Shown here: piece after piece, positions 1-16,721 of the stretch | Position numbering within the stretch: position 1 is the first letter of the stretch | Layout: each line of letters begins with the position of its first letter | Source: Deinococcus deserti VCD115 | GTDB lineage: Bacteria > Deinococcota > Deinococci > Deinococcales > Deinococcaceae | NCBI RefSeq assembly: GCF_000020685.1 | Contig: NC_012526.1 | Span: 1,528,001-1,592,000 of the forward strand | Length of the DNA: 64,000 bases | Direction of reading: 5' to 3' | Program-made: the position numbers and the translations under genes | The notes under the pieces: model-generated | Told to the model about the DNA's origin: nothing | Databases searched by the model: none | The model's input: the letters and a program-made list of their open reading frames with translations, nothing else

Positions 1-398
1 GAACTGGCATCAGGCTCAGCCTGGATCAGTTCCTTGCCGGAGAACGACATGATAGCCACGCCGTCACCAGCAGGGTTCAGGAACGAATCGTGCTTCTCGG
101 CCGTGGAGCCGGTCAAGGGCTGGAACCAGTGGGTGTAGTGGGTCGCGCCCTTTTCCATCGCCCAGGTCTTCATCGCCAGGGCTACGGTGTCTGCGATGCT
201 GGAGTCAAGCGTCTCACCGCGCTCGAGCGTGGCCTGCAGGCTGCGGTAGTCGGGCTTGCTCAGCCGGGCCTTGAGCTGGTCAAGCGTCAGCACGTCGCTG
301 GCGAACAGCTCGTTGACCAGTTCACTGGGGGTGGCCGAGACGGAGGCGTCAACGCGCCAGTTGCGGGCGGCCGAGTTTACATCGAAATCCTGGTTCAT
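1..398 (-). CDS. glnN: Glutamine synthetase type III, N-terminal part (partial)
   Basis: This is the first 132 codons of a type III glutamine synthetase (ATP-dependent amidation of glutamate by ammonia, cytoplasmic); the rest lies beyond the left edge. The N-terminal family block is recognisable: a basic segment with [10 protein letters not shown] around residue 47, then a D-x-x-I-A-D-x-V-A-x-A-M-K-x-W-A stretch, then [14 protein letters not shown] and [13 protein letters not shown] enzymes are normally about 700 residues. The ATG at 398 is preceded by AGGGAG. It is divergent from glnA and has a strong sigma-70 type promoter at 474-502. Identification is firm because the THWFQP and TAEKHD blocks are specific to GSIII. 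Confidence 0.9.
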   Translation of the reverse strand, partial: MNQDFDVNSAARNWRVDASVSATPSELVNELFASDVLTLDQLKARLSKPDYRSLQATLERGETLDSSIADTVALAMKTWAMEKGATHYTHWFQPLTGSTAEKHDSFLNPAGDGVAIMSFSGKELIQAEPDAS

Positions 399-747
399 GG
401 GGGCTCCCTGGGAGTGCAGTACGAAGGAAAACGGGGCCGGTCAGGACAACCTGGTGCCGGCAGCTCGGGGAGAAGTATAGGAGTGCCGTTTGCACGGGTC
501 AATGATCCGGTTGGACAACTTGCACATTAGAGCCACGTGATGTGCGGAATTGATTTCTGATTCTGCAAATTGTCCGAGTCAATCTTGATGAACAAACCGC
601 TCTTTCGGGACATTTTGTACTAGACCCGGAGTGCCCGTGTGTACGGAGCAAGAGATATGGTAATGACGACCACCCAACGAGCGCCGCGCCGGATCACCGC
701 TGCGGCCTCTTTACAATGAGCCGCGCCAACGGAGGTTGCCTTTTTCT
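399..747. other. Divergent control region between two glutamine synthetases
   Basis: This 349-base gap has no coding sequence. It holds the minus-strand promoter at 474-502. On the plus strand it has a possible -10 box TACAAT (712-717) and a GGAGG ribosome binding site (731-735) for glnA. I see no clear -35 for glnA and no operator palindrome that I would trust. Confidence 0.5.
474..502 (-). promoter_or_regulatory. Predicted sigma-70 promoter of glnN
   Basis: Read on the minus strand this is TTGACC, a 17-base spacer, then TATACT, about 75 bases upstream of the glnN start. The boxes and spacing are near consensus. Function is inferred. Confidence 0.7.
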
Positions 748-2115
748 ATGACGCCTGACGCCACCACACAGAATTCCAATCTGACGCCCGCCGAGCTCCT
801 CAAACGCCTGGAACAGGAAGATGTTCATTTTCTGCGCCTGCAGTTCACGGACATTCTGGGTACTACCAAGAACGTCGAGGTGCCCCGGTCCCAGTTTCAA
901 AAGGCACTCAACGGCGACGTCACCTTCGATGGCAGCGCTGTGGAAGGATTTACACGGGTCGAGGAAAGCGACATGCTGCTCTCCCCTGACCTCAGAACGT
1001 TCCTGATTTATCCCCAGTTCTCCCGTGAAGAGGGTGAACGGGGCCGCGTGGCCCGGCTGATCTGCGATGTCACTCTCCCTGACGGCACCCCCTTTGAGGG
1101 TGATCCCAGGCAGGTACTGCGCCGGCAGGTGCTGCGTGCCAGAAACCTGGGTTTTGAAATGTTTGTTGGCACCGAGCCGGAGTTCTTTCTGTTCGAACGC
1201 ACAACGGACGGCCGGGGCACCACGGTCACGCATGACAAGGCCGGCTACTTCGACCTTGCTCCGATCGACAAGGGAGAGCGCATCCGGCGTGAAATCGTGA
1301 ACAAGCTGCTGCATATGGGCTTTGACATCGAGGCCGCACATCACGAGGTCGCGCCAGGACAACACGAGATCGATTTCCGGTATGCGCCGGCCCTGGAAAC
1401 TGCGGACCGTATTGCCACGTTTAAGTTTGTGGTCAAACGCGTGGCGCTTGAATATGGCCTGCTGGCCTCGTTCCTTCCCAAGCCAATTGCCGGGATCAGT
1501 GGCAGCGGCATGCACTGTCACCTGAGTCTGTTCAAGGACGGAGTGAATGCTTTCGCAGATTCAAGTGGCGAGCACGGGTTGTCGCCGACAGCAATGCAGT
1601 TCATCGCGGGGCTCCTGGAGCACGCAGGCGGCATGACTGCCATTACCAACCCGCTGGTCAACAGCTATAAACGGCTGGTGCCCGGCTTTGAGGCTCCGGT
1701 CAACGTGGCCTGGAGCACCAGCAACAGGTCGGCTCTGATCCGCATTCCGGCCAAGCGAGGCGCCTCCACGCGCGCAGAGGTTCGTATGCCCGACCCCAGC
1801 TGCAATCCATACCTGGCGCTTGCAGTCATGCTCGCAGCCGGCCTGGACGGCATAGAGCAGGACATGGAGCCAGCGCCGGCCATCCAGCGCAATATTTTCA
1901 AGATGACTGTTCGCGAAAAGCGCCATCACCGCGTGCGGGAACTGCCGACAGACCTGCGGGAAGCTCTGGAAGAACTGGCCAAGGATGACGTGATTGCCGG
2001 TGCGCTCGGAGATCATGTCATGACCCATTTCGTGGCCGCCAAGCGAAGCGAGTGGCAGGATTACAACTCCACAATTCACGCCTGGGAACTCGACCGCTAC
2101 CTTGACCTGATCTGA
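748..2115 (+). CDS. glnA: Glutamine synthetase type I
   Basis: A 455-residue type I glutamine synthetase that makes glutamine from glutamate, ammonia and ATP as a dodecamer in the cytoplasm. Visible signatures are the GSGMHCHLSLF nucleotide-binding block (near residue 255), NSYKRLVPGFEAP (near 305), the arginine-containing NRSALIRIP segment and EVRMPDPSCNPYLA. The length fits the GSI-alpha subgroup, which lacks the 25-residue insert and the adenylylation tyrosine loop. The ATG at 748 is chosen over an in-frame TTG at 736 because that TTG directly abuts the GGAGG site at 731-735. It is divergent from the GSIII gene, so the genome has two unrelated glutamine synthetases side by side. Confidence 0.95.
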   Translation: MTPDATTQNSNLTPAELLKRLEQEDVHFLRLQFTDILGTTKNVEVPRSQFQKALNGDVTFDGSAVEGFTRVEESDMLLSPDLRTFLIYPQFSREEGERGRVARLICDVTLPDGTPFEGDPRQVLRRQVLRARNLGFEMFVGTEPEFFLFERTTDGRGTTVTHDKAGYFDLAPIDKGERIRREIVNKLLHMGFDIEAAHHEVAPGQHEIDFRYAPALETADRIATFKFVVKRVALEYGLLASFLPKPIAGISGSGMHCHLSLFKDGVNAFADSSGEHGLSPTAMQFIAGLLEHAGGMTAITNPLVNSYKRLVPGFEAPVNVAWSTSNRSALIRIPAKRGASTRAEVRMPDPSCNPYLALAVMLAAGLDGIEQDMEPAPAIQRNIFKMTVREKRHHRVRELPTDLREALEELAKDDVIAGALGDHVMTHFVAAKRSEWQDYNSTIHAWELDRYLDLI

Positions 2116-2295
2116 GTCCTTAAAAGTCCCAGCGCAGTGACCACGCCGTCAGTACAACCGAATACATCTGAAGTGAGCGATGACTTGCTGGGCAAGAGCA
2201 ACATAATTGCGAAATATATATACAAAGGCGCAATAACCTCCTCTGACTAGGGGCATTTTCTCCGCACAATTTCAAAACAGAATGTGAGTTAAGCA

Positions 2296-2324
2296 TTGAC
2301 ACCAGATAAAGACCTGCCTAGAAT
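2296..2324 (+). promoter_or_regulatory. Predicted sigma-70 promoter of livJ
   Basis: TTGACA (2296-2301), exactly 17 bases, then TAGAAT (2319-2324), lying 64 bases upstream of the livJ ATG. This is one of the best consensus promoters in the window. Confidence 0.8.
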
Positions 2325-2387
2325 CTCAGCATCTCTACATCCGCAGGCCTTGGCCATACGGCCCCTGCTTCTATACCCGGAGGATCC

Positions 2388-3542
<1,155 letters not shown>

Positions 3543-3878
3543 ACCAGTCATCTGGAATAAGGGTGCCTTCCGTCTGCTTCCGCTCCCGGTGTAGCGAGGC
3601 ATTCCACACCAAGAGGCCGGGCCTAGTGCTCGGCCTCTTGGTGTGGAACGGAACGAACTTGTCTAGCTCGCGCTTTGTCTGAACAACTGTTCCTACCTCG
3701 CAAATCGACCAACCATCTTGGACAGCGGTCGCACGAAATCCTGTTGTGACACTGAGGGAGATACACTCCATTCACCACCAAGGCCATCGTGTCATTGTGC
3801 ACACTTCCACCCTATCGGCACTCGTGTCCCGCGTTTAAGTAACGCCGGAATTCTCTACCTTGAAAGGAGTTGAGTTAT
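3543..3878. other. Non-coding gap between livJ and livH
   Basis: A 336-base gap with the hairpin at 3602-3648 and then about 230 bases without a convincing gene. No near-consensus promoter was found in front of livH, which is compatible with partial read-through from livJ. The livH ribosome binding site AAGGAG lies at 3864-3869. Confidence 0.5.
3602..3648 (+). terminator. Long hairpin after livJ without a U-tract
   Basis: A perfect 18-bp inverted repeat (arms 3602-3619 and 3631-3648, loop of 11 bases). No run of T follows on the plus strand, so it may act as an mRNA 3'-end stabiliser or a leaky terminator between livJ and livHMGF rather than a classical intrinsic terminator. Confidence 0.65.
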
Positions 3879-4897
3879 TTGGATCTTGCCACCCTTCTGC
3901 CGTTCCTCGTGAACGTGATCGTCGGGGGACTGGTGATCGGTTTTGTATACGCGATCATCGCACTCGGCTACACCATGGTTTACGGCGTTCTGCAGCTGAT
4001 CAACTTCGCCCACAGTGAAGTGTTCGTGACTGGAGCCATCGTCGGCTTCGAGGTCTTCCGCCTGCTGGCCAACAATCCTATGAACGGGTATCTCAAGCTC
4101 ATCATCGCGCTGGCGTCTGCCATGCTCATTTCAGGGCTGCTGAACGTGCTGATCGAACGTCTGGCGTACCGGCCACTGCGCAACGCACCCAAGCTGGTTC
4201 CGCTGATCACTGCCATCGGGGTCTCGCTGATCCTGCAGGATCTGCTGAAGCTGTTCGAAGCATTCCAGACTCCCAGCCGCTTTGACCTGACCTACACCCT
4301 TCCGCAGGGTTTTGCCGCTCCTTTTTGCGGTACCGAAAGTTCTTGTGCTCCGTTTGGCACGTTCCTCAAGGGCATTGGCATCGAAGTGCAGCTTAAAGAT
4401 GTCATCATCATCGGCGTATCGCTGCTCAGCCTGGCGCTGCTCAACCATCTGGTGAACCATACCCGGCTCGGCAAGGGTATTCGCGCTGTGGCTCAGGACC
4501 GCGTCACTGCCGGTCTGATGGGCATCGACAGCAACCGCATGATCAGCGCCACCTTTGCCATCGGCGGCGCCCTGGGTGGCGTCAGCGGCGTTCTGTTCGG
4601 CATGAAGATCGGCACCGTCAACGCCTACAGTGGCTTTGACCCCGGCATCATCGCCTTCACAGCCGCCGTACTGGGTGGTATCGGCAGCATTCCGGGCGCC
4701 GTGCTCGGTGGTCTCACGCTGGGCGTTATCCAGAACCTGATCGGCGGCGCCTTCAGTGTGCTGGGTGGGCTATGGCAGGTATCGAACCTGGAAGCCATCG
4801 ACGCGTCCTACCAGCGCATCGGGGCGTTTATCGTGCTGGTGCTGATCCTGATCTTTAAACCCACCGGTCTGCTCGGCAAGAGCAACACGGAGAAGGT

Positions 4898-4901
<4 letters not shown>
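3879..4901 (+). CDS. livH: Branched-chain amino acid ABC transporter permease LivH
   Basis: A 340-residue inner-membrane permease of the LivH family, with about eight hydrophobic segments. The family motif GYTMVYGVLQLINFAHS appears near residue 30, and the EAA-like cytoplasmic loop is the region around RAVAQDRVTAGLMGID. The TTG at 3879 is preferred because it lies 9 bases after AAGGAG, while the upstream in-frame TTG at 3870 directly touches that site. It pairs with LivM to form the pore, and its stop overlaps the livM ATG (ATGA), indicating translational coupling. Confidence 0.92.
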
Positions 4902-8296
<3,395 letters not shown>

Positions 8297-8310
8297 GAAG
8301 CGCCACGTCA

Positions 8311-8341
8311 AAGGCCGGAGCATGATGCTCCGGCCTTTTTC
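8311..8341 (+). terminator. Intrinsic terminator of the liv operon
   Basis: Arms AAGGCCGGAG and CTCCGGCCTT around a short loop, followed by a T run. A near-identical stem closes sppA at 48715. Confidence 0.9.
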
Positions 8342-8394
8342 GTTTCCGGCCTCTCTGGACTGCAATTCAGGCACCTGTTGAAATCCTCAATAAA

Positions 8395-8415
8395 CTTGAC
8401 ATGACTACGCTCAAG
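8395..8415 (+). promoter_or_regulatory. HAIR-type (HspR) operator overlapping the clpB -35 box
   Basis: CTTGACA, seven bases, GCTCAAG. This matches the HspR-associated inverted repeat CTTGAGT-N7-ACTCAAG at 11 of 14 arm positions with the exact 7-base spacer. It covers the -35 box of the clpB promoter, so binding would block RNA polymerase. HspR control of heat-shock genes is established in Deinococcus radiodurans; binding at this site is inferred. Confidence 0.75.
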
Positions 8416-8424
8416 TTTCAGAAT
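8396..8424 (+). promoter_or_regulatory. Predicted clpB promoter
   Basis: TTGACA (8396-8401), 17 bases, CAGAAT (8419-8424), about 50 bases upstream of the clpB start and overlapped by the HAIR repeat. Confidence 0.75.
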
Positions 8425-8473
8425 AGGAGCAGATTGAACTCTGTACCCATTCCTTCTTCTGGAGGTCACTGCC

Positions 8474-11032
8474 TTGAATCCTGAACGCTTTACCGAAGCC
8501 AGTGCCCAGGCCCTGGGCGCCGCCCAACAGCTGGCCCAGGCCTCCGGGCACCAGACCCTGACGCCCGCCCACGTTCTGCGCACCCTGACTGACAACGACA
8601 TCGCGGCCCGTGCCCTGACCCTGGCCGGCGCCGATCTGGGAGCAGCCAGAGCGGCACTCGACGCCGAGATCGGCAAGCTCCCAAGAGTGCAGGGAGGCGG
8701 AGACAACCTGTACCTGGATCCTGCCCTGAGCCGGGCATTCCAGAAAGCCGACACCCTGGCAGGTCAGCTGGGCGATAGCTTTGTGGCGGCCGACACTCTG
8801 CTGCTGGCCCTGCGCGGCGAATACCGGGGGCCGGGGCTGCCGGGCGAGGCTGAGCTCAACCGCGCCATCACTGAACAACGCAAGGGGAAAACCGTGACGA
8901 ACAAAACTTCTGAACAACAGTTCGATGCCCTCGCCAAATACGGCACCGACCTGACGCAGCGCGCCCGGGACGGCAAGTTCGACCCGGTCATCGGACGCGA
9001 CGAGGAAATCCGCCGCACGATGCAGATCCTGCTGCGCCGCACCAAGAACAACCCGGTTCTTATTGGGGAACCTGGGGTGGGCAAGACCGCTATCGCTGAG
9101 GGACTGGCTATCCGTATCGTGCAGGGTGACGTGCCGGACGGCCTGAAAAACAAGCGAATCGTCAGCCTGGAGATGGGCAGCCTGCTGGCCGGGGCGAAGT
9201 TCCGCGGCGAGTTCGAGGAGCGCCTCAAGGGGGTGATCGACGAGGTTGTGCAGTCTGCCGGCGAAATTATTCTGTTTGTGGACGAGCTTCATACCATCGT
9301 GGGAGCTGGCAAGACCGAGGGCAGCCCTGACGCGGGCAACATGCTCAAGCCGGCCCTGGCGCGGGGCGAGTTGCACCTGATCGGCGCTACTACCCTGGAC
9401 GAGTACCGCGAGATCGAGAAGGACCCTGCGCTGGAGCGGCGCTTCCAGCCGGTGTTTGTGGACGAGCCCAGCGTCGAGGACACCATCTCGATCCTGCGCG
9501 GCATCAAGGAAAAGTACCAGACCCACCACAATGTGGAAATCACCGACCCGGCGCTGGTCGCAGCCGCACAACTGTCCAACCGATACATTTCTGACCGTCA
9601 GCTGCCGGACAAGGCCATCGACCTGATCGACGAGTCAGCGGCGCGCCTGCGCATGGCACTGGAAAGCAGCCCCGAGCGGATCGACCAGCTGCAGCGCCGC
9701 AAACTTCAGCTGGAAATCGAGCGTGAAGCCCTGCGCAAGGAAAAGGACCAGGACTCGCAAAACCGCCTGCTTGATATCGAAGAAAGCCTCAAGTCGCTTG
9801 AAAGCGAGCTGAGCGATGTTCGCGCCCGCTGGCAGAGCGAACAGCACGACGTGCATGAATTGAAGGCCAAACGCGACGCCCTGGACCAGGTACGAACCGA
9901 CATCGAAAAGGCGCGGCGCGACTACGATCTGCAACGTGCCGCCGAACTCGAATACGGTCAGCTGCCTCAGCTGGAAAAAGAAGTCGCCGACCTTGCCGAG
10001 AAGCTCAAGGGCGCCGAGTTCGCCCACACCCAGGTCACCGAGGAAGACGTCGCGTCGGTCGTCAGCCGCTGGACTGGGGTCCCAGTCAGCAAACTGATGG
10101 AAGGCGAGCGCGAGAAGCTGCTGCGCCTTGAAGAGGCCCTGCACGGGCGCGTCATCGGGCAGGACCGTGCCATCATCAGCGTCTCGGACGCCATCCGCAG
10201 GGCGCGCGCTGGGCTGAACGACCCCAACCGCCCGCTTGGCAGCTTCATGTTCCTGGGGCCGACCGGCGTGGGTAAGACTGAGCTGGCCAAAGCCCTGGCT
10301 GAATTCCTGTTTGACAGCCCTGACGCCATGGTCCGGCTGGACATGAGCGAATACATGGAAAAACACTCGGTCTCGCGGCTGATCGGCGCCCCTCCCGGCT
10401 ACGTGGGTTACGAGGAAGGCGGGCAGCTCACCGAGTCGGTGCGCCGGCGCCCCTACGCCGTGATTCTGCTCGACGAAATTGAAAAAGCACATCCTGACGT
10501 GTTCAATGTGCTGCTGCAGGTGCTCGACGATGGTCGCCTGACTGACGGCCAGGGCCGAACGGTGGACTTTCGCAACACCCTGATTATCCTGACCAGCAAC
10601 ATCGGCTCGCCGCTGATTCTGGAAGCGCAGGCGCGGGGTGACAGCGCCGAAAGCATCCGTGATCAGGTGCTGGCAGTGCTGAATCAGCACTTCCGCCCGG
10701 AGTTCCTGAACCGGGTCGACGACATCATCGTGTTCGATGCCCTGACGGCGGCAGACCTGACCCGCATCGTGGATATCCAGACGGCTGGCCTGCGCAAGCG
10801 CCTGGCTGAGCGGCGCGTGACGCTGCACCTGAGCGACTCGGCCAAGGCCCGCCTCGCAGAGATCGGCTACGATCCCGCTTTCGGCGCCCGCCCACTCAAG
10901 CGTGCCATTGCCCGACAGATCGAAACGCCGCTGGCCCGTGAAATCCTGCAGGGCCACGTACCGGACAGCAGCAGTCTGCACGTGGACTATGTCGATGGCC
11001 AGTTCAGGTTCAATACCGGAGTTCTCAACTAA
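8474..11032 (+). CDS. clpB: Heat-shock disaggregase ClpB
   Basis: An 852-residue Hsp104/ClpB AAA+ chaperone that works with DnaK to pull proteins out of aggregates. In order it has a Clp N-domain (1-140), AAA-1 with Walker [10 protein letters not shown] (near 200), the long coiled-coil M-domain (about 395-520, rich in E, K, R and L) that defines ClpB, and AAA-2 with GPTGVGKTE (near 597). No IGF/VGF loop for ClpP binding is seen, as expected for a chaperone that is not protease-linked. It starts at a TTG 8 bases after GGAGG. The promoter overlaps a HAIR repeat, indicating HspR repression. Confidence 0.96.
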   Translation: MNPERFTEASAQALGAAQQLAQASGHQTLTPAHVLRTLTDNDIAARALTLAGADLGAARAALDAEIGKLPRVQGGGDNLYLDPALSRAFQKADTLAGQLGDSFVAADTLLLALRGEYRGPGLPGEAELNRAITEQRKGKTVTNKTSEQQFDALAKYGTDLTQRARDGKFDPVIGRDEEIRRTMQILLRRTKNNPVLIGEPGVGKTAIAEGLAIRIVQGDVPDGLKNKRIVSLEMGSLLAGAKFRGEFEERLKGVIDEVVQSAGEIILFVDELHTIVGAGKTEGSPDAGNMLKPALARGELHLIGATTLDEYREIEKDPALERRFQPVFVDEPSVEDTISILRGIKEKYQTHHNVEITDPALVAAAQLSNRYISDRQLPDKAIDLIDESAARLRMALESSPERIDQLQRRKLQLEIEREALRKEKDQDSQNRLLDIEESLKSLESELSDVRARWQSEQHDVHELKAKRDALDQVRTDIEKARRDYDLQRAAELEYGQLPQLEKEVADLAEKLKGAEFAHTQVTEEDVASVVSRWTGVPVSKLMEGEREKLLRLEEALHGRVIGQDRAIISVSDAIRRARAGLNDPNRPLGSFMFLGPTGVGKTELAKALAEFLFDSPDAMVRLDMSEYMEKHSVSRLIGAPPGYVGYEEGGQLTESVRRRPYAVILLDEIEKAHPDVFNVLLQVLDDGRLTDGQGRTVDFRNTLIILTSNIGSPLILEAQARGDSAESIRDQVLAVLNQHFRPEFLNRVDDIIVFDALTAADLTRIVDIQTAGLRKRLAERRVTLHLSDSAKARLAEIGYDPAFGARPLKRAIARQIETPLAREILQGHVPDSSSLHVDYVDGQFRFNTGVLN

Positions 11033-11055
11033 AGGCTGGCTCAAGCCGTTCTAGT

Positions 11056-11105
11056 GATGCACCAGCGGCGTGCCACCTCATGGAGGGACACGTCGCTGGT
11101 GCATC
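11056..11105 (+). terminator. Hairpin after clpB
   Basis: A perfect 12-bp stem (11056-11067 with 11094-11105) extended by further pairing inside the loop. No T run follows, so its efficiency as a terminator is uncertain. Confidence 0.5.
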
Positions 11106-11298
11106 TGCACAGTTCCAAGGAAGCATCCTTGCTCCGTTGTTCCCTGACTCTTTACCCGACTATGGCCCTGATGACCACGGCAGTCGAACCATAACCTCCT
11201 GAACGAACATACCCGTGTCGTCGCTTTACTTGCCTTCTGTACCGTTGATGTGGCGTGGCAACCGGCCTTGTGCCTGGGCTCGCGGTCCGGGGTATCCG

Positions 11299-11733
11299 TC
11301 AGGTCTTCAGGAGAGATGCACGGCGGTTCTCGACCGACTTGAGATGGCTGCGAATGCCGCGCCCTGCCATCGGTTCGTCTGCGAAGCGGGGAATCACATG
11401 GAAGTGGGCGTGCATGATGTGCTGTCCCCCGAGCTCCCCTACATTCCACCCGACGTTGTAGCCGTCCGGAGCGAGACCGGCATCAAGGTGATCCCTGGTC
11501 TGATGAAGCAGGGTCTGCGTAGCCGCCCACTCCTCTGTGGTCAGATCAAAGACGGTGGGGCGATGCGCTTTCGGAATGATGATGCCGGCTCCTTCAAGGG
11601 CGCCATTCTCGCTGGGTTTGATACTCAGGAGGCACAGGTCATTCTCGAGAACGAAGGCCCCGCGCCGCATTTCAGCAAGGTCGCAGTACGGGCAGGCAGA
11701 TGATTGAGGCATGACGAGCTGAGCATAGGACAC
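11299..11733 (-). CDS. HIT-family nucleotide hydrolase/transferase
   Basis: A small (137-144 residue) histidine-triad protein. The triad is HAHFHVIPRF near residue 108, preceded by GELGGQHIMH. An N-terminal CPYC motif (near residue 15) could bind zinc together with later histidines, as in other bacterial HIT proteins. Members hydrolyse or transfer nucleoside phosphoramidates or dinucleotides; the substrate cannot be read from sequence. The start is either the GTG at 11733 or the ATG at 11712, and neither has a good ribosome binding site. It is convergent with clpB. Confidence 0.88.
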   Translation of the reverse strand: MSYAQLVMPQSSACPYCDLAEMRRGAFVLENDLCLLSIKPSENGALEGAGIIIPKAHRPTVFDLTTEEWAATQTLLHQTRDHLDAGLAPDGYNVGWNVGELGGQHIMHAHFHVIPRFADEPMAGRGIRSHLKSVENRRASLLKT

Positions 11734-11826
11734 GATTGACGGGTTAAGAGGAGCACTTGGGCCTGTCGCCCGACATTCGGGCAGACACTCCCCGAAACGC
11801 CTTTTGAAGCCTCAGGAAAATCAAAC

Positions 11827-11860
11827 AAGCGCCGCCCCCAACGGGACGGCGCTTCATGTT
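11827..11860 (-). terminator. Terminator of the WGxxGxxG gene
   Basis: On the minus strand, arms AAGCGCCG and CGGCGCTT with additional G-C pairs and a short loop, followed by GTTTGATTTT. Confidence 0.7.
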
Positions 11861-11867
11861 TTCAGGG

Positions 11868-12080
11868 TTAGCGGCGAACAGTGGACGTTTCAACGTGACG
11901 GCGCCCAGCAAGTCCAGCAAGCCCCAGCAGGCCCGCAAGGCCCAACCAGCCCCAATCGGTACCGCGTTCATTCATCTCGATGTTTGTGGTTTCGGTGGTC
12001 GTGTTGGTCTCCTGGGCACCTGCGTTGACGGGCAGGGCAAGGACAGCAGAGAAAGCCAGCAGTTTCAGCAATTTCGTCAT
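11868..12080 (-). CDS. WGxxGxxG-type small exported protein
   Basis: A 70-residue protein with a signal peptide (MTKLLKLLAFSAVLALP then NAGAQ), a short T/N/E-rich stretch, the motif DWGWLGLAGLLGLAGLAG, and a basic tail GRRH. This is the layout of the WGxxGxxG family, small proteins whose glycine/leucine helix and terminal arginines resemble C-terminal sorting signals. The protein is little more than the signal itself, so it may stay in the membrane. The ATG at 12080 is used because the hydrophobic signal follows it directly. Its function is unknown. Confidence 0.7.
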   Translation of the reverse strand: MTKLLKLLAFSAVLALPVNAGAQETNTTTETTNIEMNERGTDWGWLGLAGLLGLAGLAGRRHVETSTVRR

Positions 12081-12150
12081 GGGCGCAGTGTGACGCAAAC
12101 CACCCTCTGGAAGGCTCGATCAGCTTGAGAAAATCTGCACACTCATGGCT

Positions 12151-13500
12151 TCAGCGCGACGCACCCGCTGAAGCCCACACCGCCGCCACGGCTTCCTCAA
12201 CACTTTTGATGCCAGGGTGTCCATCGAGCCCCGGAGGTACGACCAGGCGTGTATAGCCGGCCCGCCCTGCCTCTTCAGCGCGGCGCAGCGCCGCCTGGGT
12301 GGAGCGGACTTCCCCAGCCAGACCGACCTCACCGAAAACGGCGACATTCCCCGGCAGGGCGCGCCCGACGACTGCCGAATACACCGCCAGCGCCACTGCG
12401 AGATCCAGGCCCGGGTCGGGAACCTTGAGACCGCCAGCCAGGTTGACGTACACATCCAGGCCGCCCAACGTGAGGTCCAGCCGCCGCTCCAGCACGGCCA
12501 GCACCACATCAACCCGGCGGGGGTCCAGGCCCACGACCACGCGCCGGGCGTTGGGATACGGCGTCTTGGACGCCAGCGCCTGAACCTCCAGGAGCATGGG
12601 CCGCTGACCGTCGATGGTGGCCGCAACAACGCTCCCCGGCACGCCGACCGGACGCTCGGCCAGAAAAGCCGCCGAAGGGTTGTCCACAGCAATCAATCCT
12701 TCGCCGCGCATCTCGAAGACGCCGAGTTCACCCGCCTGTCCAAACCGGTTCTTGACGCTGCGCAGCAGGCGAAAGGCGCCTACAGTTTCCAGAAATACGG
12801 TGGTGTCCACGATATGTTCCATCACCTTGGGCCCAGCAACCGTGCCGTCCTTGGTCACGTGGCCTACCAGCACCGTGGCCGTGCCGGTTTCTTTGGCCGC
12901 GCGCGTCAGCATGGACGTGCCGTCGCGTACCTGGGCCACCCCTCCTGGGGCTCCCTCACCTTCCACCGTCACCGTCTGGATCGAATCCACGATACACAGG
13001 GCAGGCTTATGCTCAGCCATGAGTGCAGCCACGTGCTCGGCACGGGTATCACGCGTCAGCTGAATGTCGGCTGTGACGCCCAGACGGTCAGCCCGCAGAC
13101 GGATCTGCTCGAGCGATTCCTCACCGGCCACGTACAACACGGGGCCACCTTGACGTGAGACCCGGTCGGCCACCTGAAGCAGCAGGGTACTTTTGCCGAT
13201 TCCCGGCTCACCGCCTATCAGGGTGACACCACCGGCCACCAGCCCACCGCCCAGGACCCGGTCAAGCTCAGGAATACCTGTGGAGGTACGGGGTTCCTCC
13301 CGGCGCCCCACAGTGGACAGGGAGGTGAGCTTGCCGCCCACAACTCCGCCGTAGGCCCCCCCGCGTCCCTTGCCGGTCGCTACGGCAGGAGTCTCTTCTT
13401 CAAAGGAATTCCAGGCCTGGCAATTGGGGCAGCGCCCCAGAGGCTTGGCCGACTGGTAGCCGCAGCTGTTGCAGACGTACCCTACGCGGACTTTAGCCAC
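12151..13500 (-). CDS. radA: DNA repair protein RadA/Sms
   Basis: A 449-residue RadA that drives branch migration of recombination intermediates with RecA. The N-terminal zinc finger [18 protein letters not shown] is complete, Walker A is [10 protein letters not shown] (near residue 95), the RadA-specific KNRFG motif is present (near 255), and the C-terminal Lon-like domain follows. The GTG start overlaps the preceding gene by 8 bases, so clpC, the DUF2087 gene and radA probably form one operon. In Deinococcus, RadA supports extended synthesis-dependent strand annealing during genome reassembly. Confidence 0.95.
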   Translation of the reverse strand: MAKVRVGYVCNSCGYQSAKPLGRCPNCQAWNSFEEETPAVATGKGRGGAYGGVVGGKLTSLSTVGRREEPRTSTGIPELDRVLGGGLVAGGVTLIGGEPGIGKSTLLLQVADRVSRQGGPVLYVAGEESLEQIRLRADRLGVTADIQLTRDTRAEHVAALMAEHKPALCIVDSIQTVTVEGEGAPGGVAQVRDGTSMLTRAAKETGTATVLVGHVTKDGTVAGPKVMEHIVDTTVFLETVGAFRLLRSVKNRFGQAGELGVFEMRGEGLIAVDNPSAAFLAERPVGVPGSVVAATIDGQRPMLLEVQALASKTPYPNARRVVVGLDPRRVDVVLAVLERRLDLTLGGLDVYVNLAGGLKVPDPGLDLAVALAVYSAVVGRALPGNVAVFGEVGLAGEVRSTQAALRRAEEAGRAGYTRLVVPPGLDGHPGIKSVEEAVAAVWASAGASR

Positions 13501-13774
13501 GTGCCCCTGGGCGTCCGTCGGCCCGCCAGTACATGCCGTCTGCCGTCACGAGGTAGTCCCCATCCAGCAGTTCGGTCAGCAGGATGCTGGGGTCTTCGAG
13601 TGTGCTGTGGTCAGCCAGAATCTGCTCGACCTGGCCCTGGTCATAGGCAACTCCGGTCTCGAACAGGCCCTTGAGGTAGTGCAGGATGGCCAGCTGATGG
13701 GTGCGGCGCCGGTCACTGGGCCAGGTGGTAATGCGGCCGAATTCGTCCTGAAAGTCCAAGATACTTTTGGTCAT
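13493..13774 (-). CDS. DUF2087 domain protein
   Basis: A 93-residue protein with the DUF2087 signature: [20 protein letters not shown] near the start and [17 protein letters not shown] near the end. The fold is thought to be winged-helix-like, and family members are often attached to or near transcription regulators; the exact role is unknown. The ATG at 13774 places the family block at the usual distance, and the codons upstream look non-conserved. It lies between clpC and radA and overlaps radA by 8 bases. Confidence 0.8.
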   Translation of the reverse strand: MTKSILDFQDEFGRITTWPSDRRRTHQLAILHYLKGLFETGVAYDQGQVEQILADHSTLEDPSILLTELLDGDYLVTADGMYWRADGRPGARG

Positions 13775-13872
13775 GTCGCCCATGCTACGCGGCTGGCGCT
13801 CATCTTGCCTGCCGTATGCCACAAAAAGAAGGCGGAAGCCACACGGGCCTCCGCCTCCACTGCTATCCGGCT

Positions 13873-16116
<2,244 letters not shown>

Positions 16117-16281
16117 TGGGCTCCCCCTCGTGGTGGTCCACGGTCAATTTGACGTGTGATTCGGTAGCGGCTAAGGCTAGAGTAGCGTCCCTGAACCACT
16201 GTTCGTAAGGACAACCTCACCATCTGCCTGGACCTTTGCTTGATCTTTCTCCACGGGCAGGGCGGCAGTTACCCTTGGAAC

Positions 16282-16677
16282 ATGACAGATCAGCCAGTGT
16301 CCAGGGCCGAGGGCGATGATCAGCCCCGTGCCCGTGAGGTTATTTTCGGCCGGCAACATGACCGGATTCTTGAGCGCCTGGAAGCCCTGGACCCTACCCT
16401 GGCCGGCTTTACAAAAGACTTTGCGTATGACACCGTGTACGATCTGCCGGGACTGGACCTGAAAACCAAGGAGCTGATTGCCTGTGCCCTGCTGGTATCG
16501 CTGGGAAGCCCGCCGGAATTGCGTACGCATCTGCGCGGCGCCCTCAACGCAGGAGCGACCGAGACCGAGCTCAGGGGAGCCCTGCTGCTGTGCGTGCCGT
16601 ACCTGGGGTTTCCCCGGGTAGTCGCCGCCTTCGAGGTCCTGCGACAGCACATGGAGGCTGAACAGCAAAAAAGGTAA
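16282..16677 (+). CDS. Carboxymuconolactone decarboxylase-family protein
   Basis: A 131-residue CMD-family helical protein ([20 protein letters not shown] followed by [11 protein letters not shown]). The AhpD-like CxxC pair is absent (the region reads ACALLVSL), so it resembles the decarboxylase or unknown-function branch rather than AhpD. The ATG at 16282 is favoured because TACCCT stands 6 bases upstream, the leaderless pattern, and no Shine-Dalgarno is present for any start. It is divergent from clpC. Confidence 0.75.
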   Translation: MTDQPVSRAEGDDQPRAREVIFGRQHDRILERLEALDPTLAGFTKDFAYDTVYDLPGLDLKTKELIACALLVSLGSPPELRTHLRGALNAGATETELRGALLLCVPYLGFPRVVAAFEVLRQHMEAEQQKR

Positions 16678-16702
16678 GCAGGCCAGATGTGGCCTGCTTA
16701 CC
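16665..16702 (-). terminator. Terminator shared by two convergent genes
   Basis: A perfect 13-bp stem (16673-16685 with 16690-16702) with a 4-base loop. On the minus strand it is followed by six T, so it terminates the gene at 16722. On the plus strand it includes the stop codon of the preceding gene. Confidence 0.85.
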
Positions 16703-16721
16703 AAGGAAACGTTGCCGATCG

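Noticed and set aside
9635..11044. Long open frame on the minus strand across clpB
   Set aside because: Shadow of the ClpB gene; the plus-strand protein carries all AAA+ motifs.
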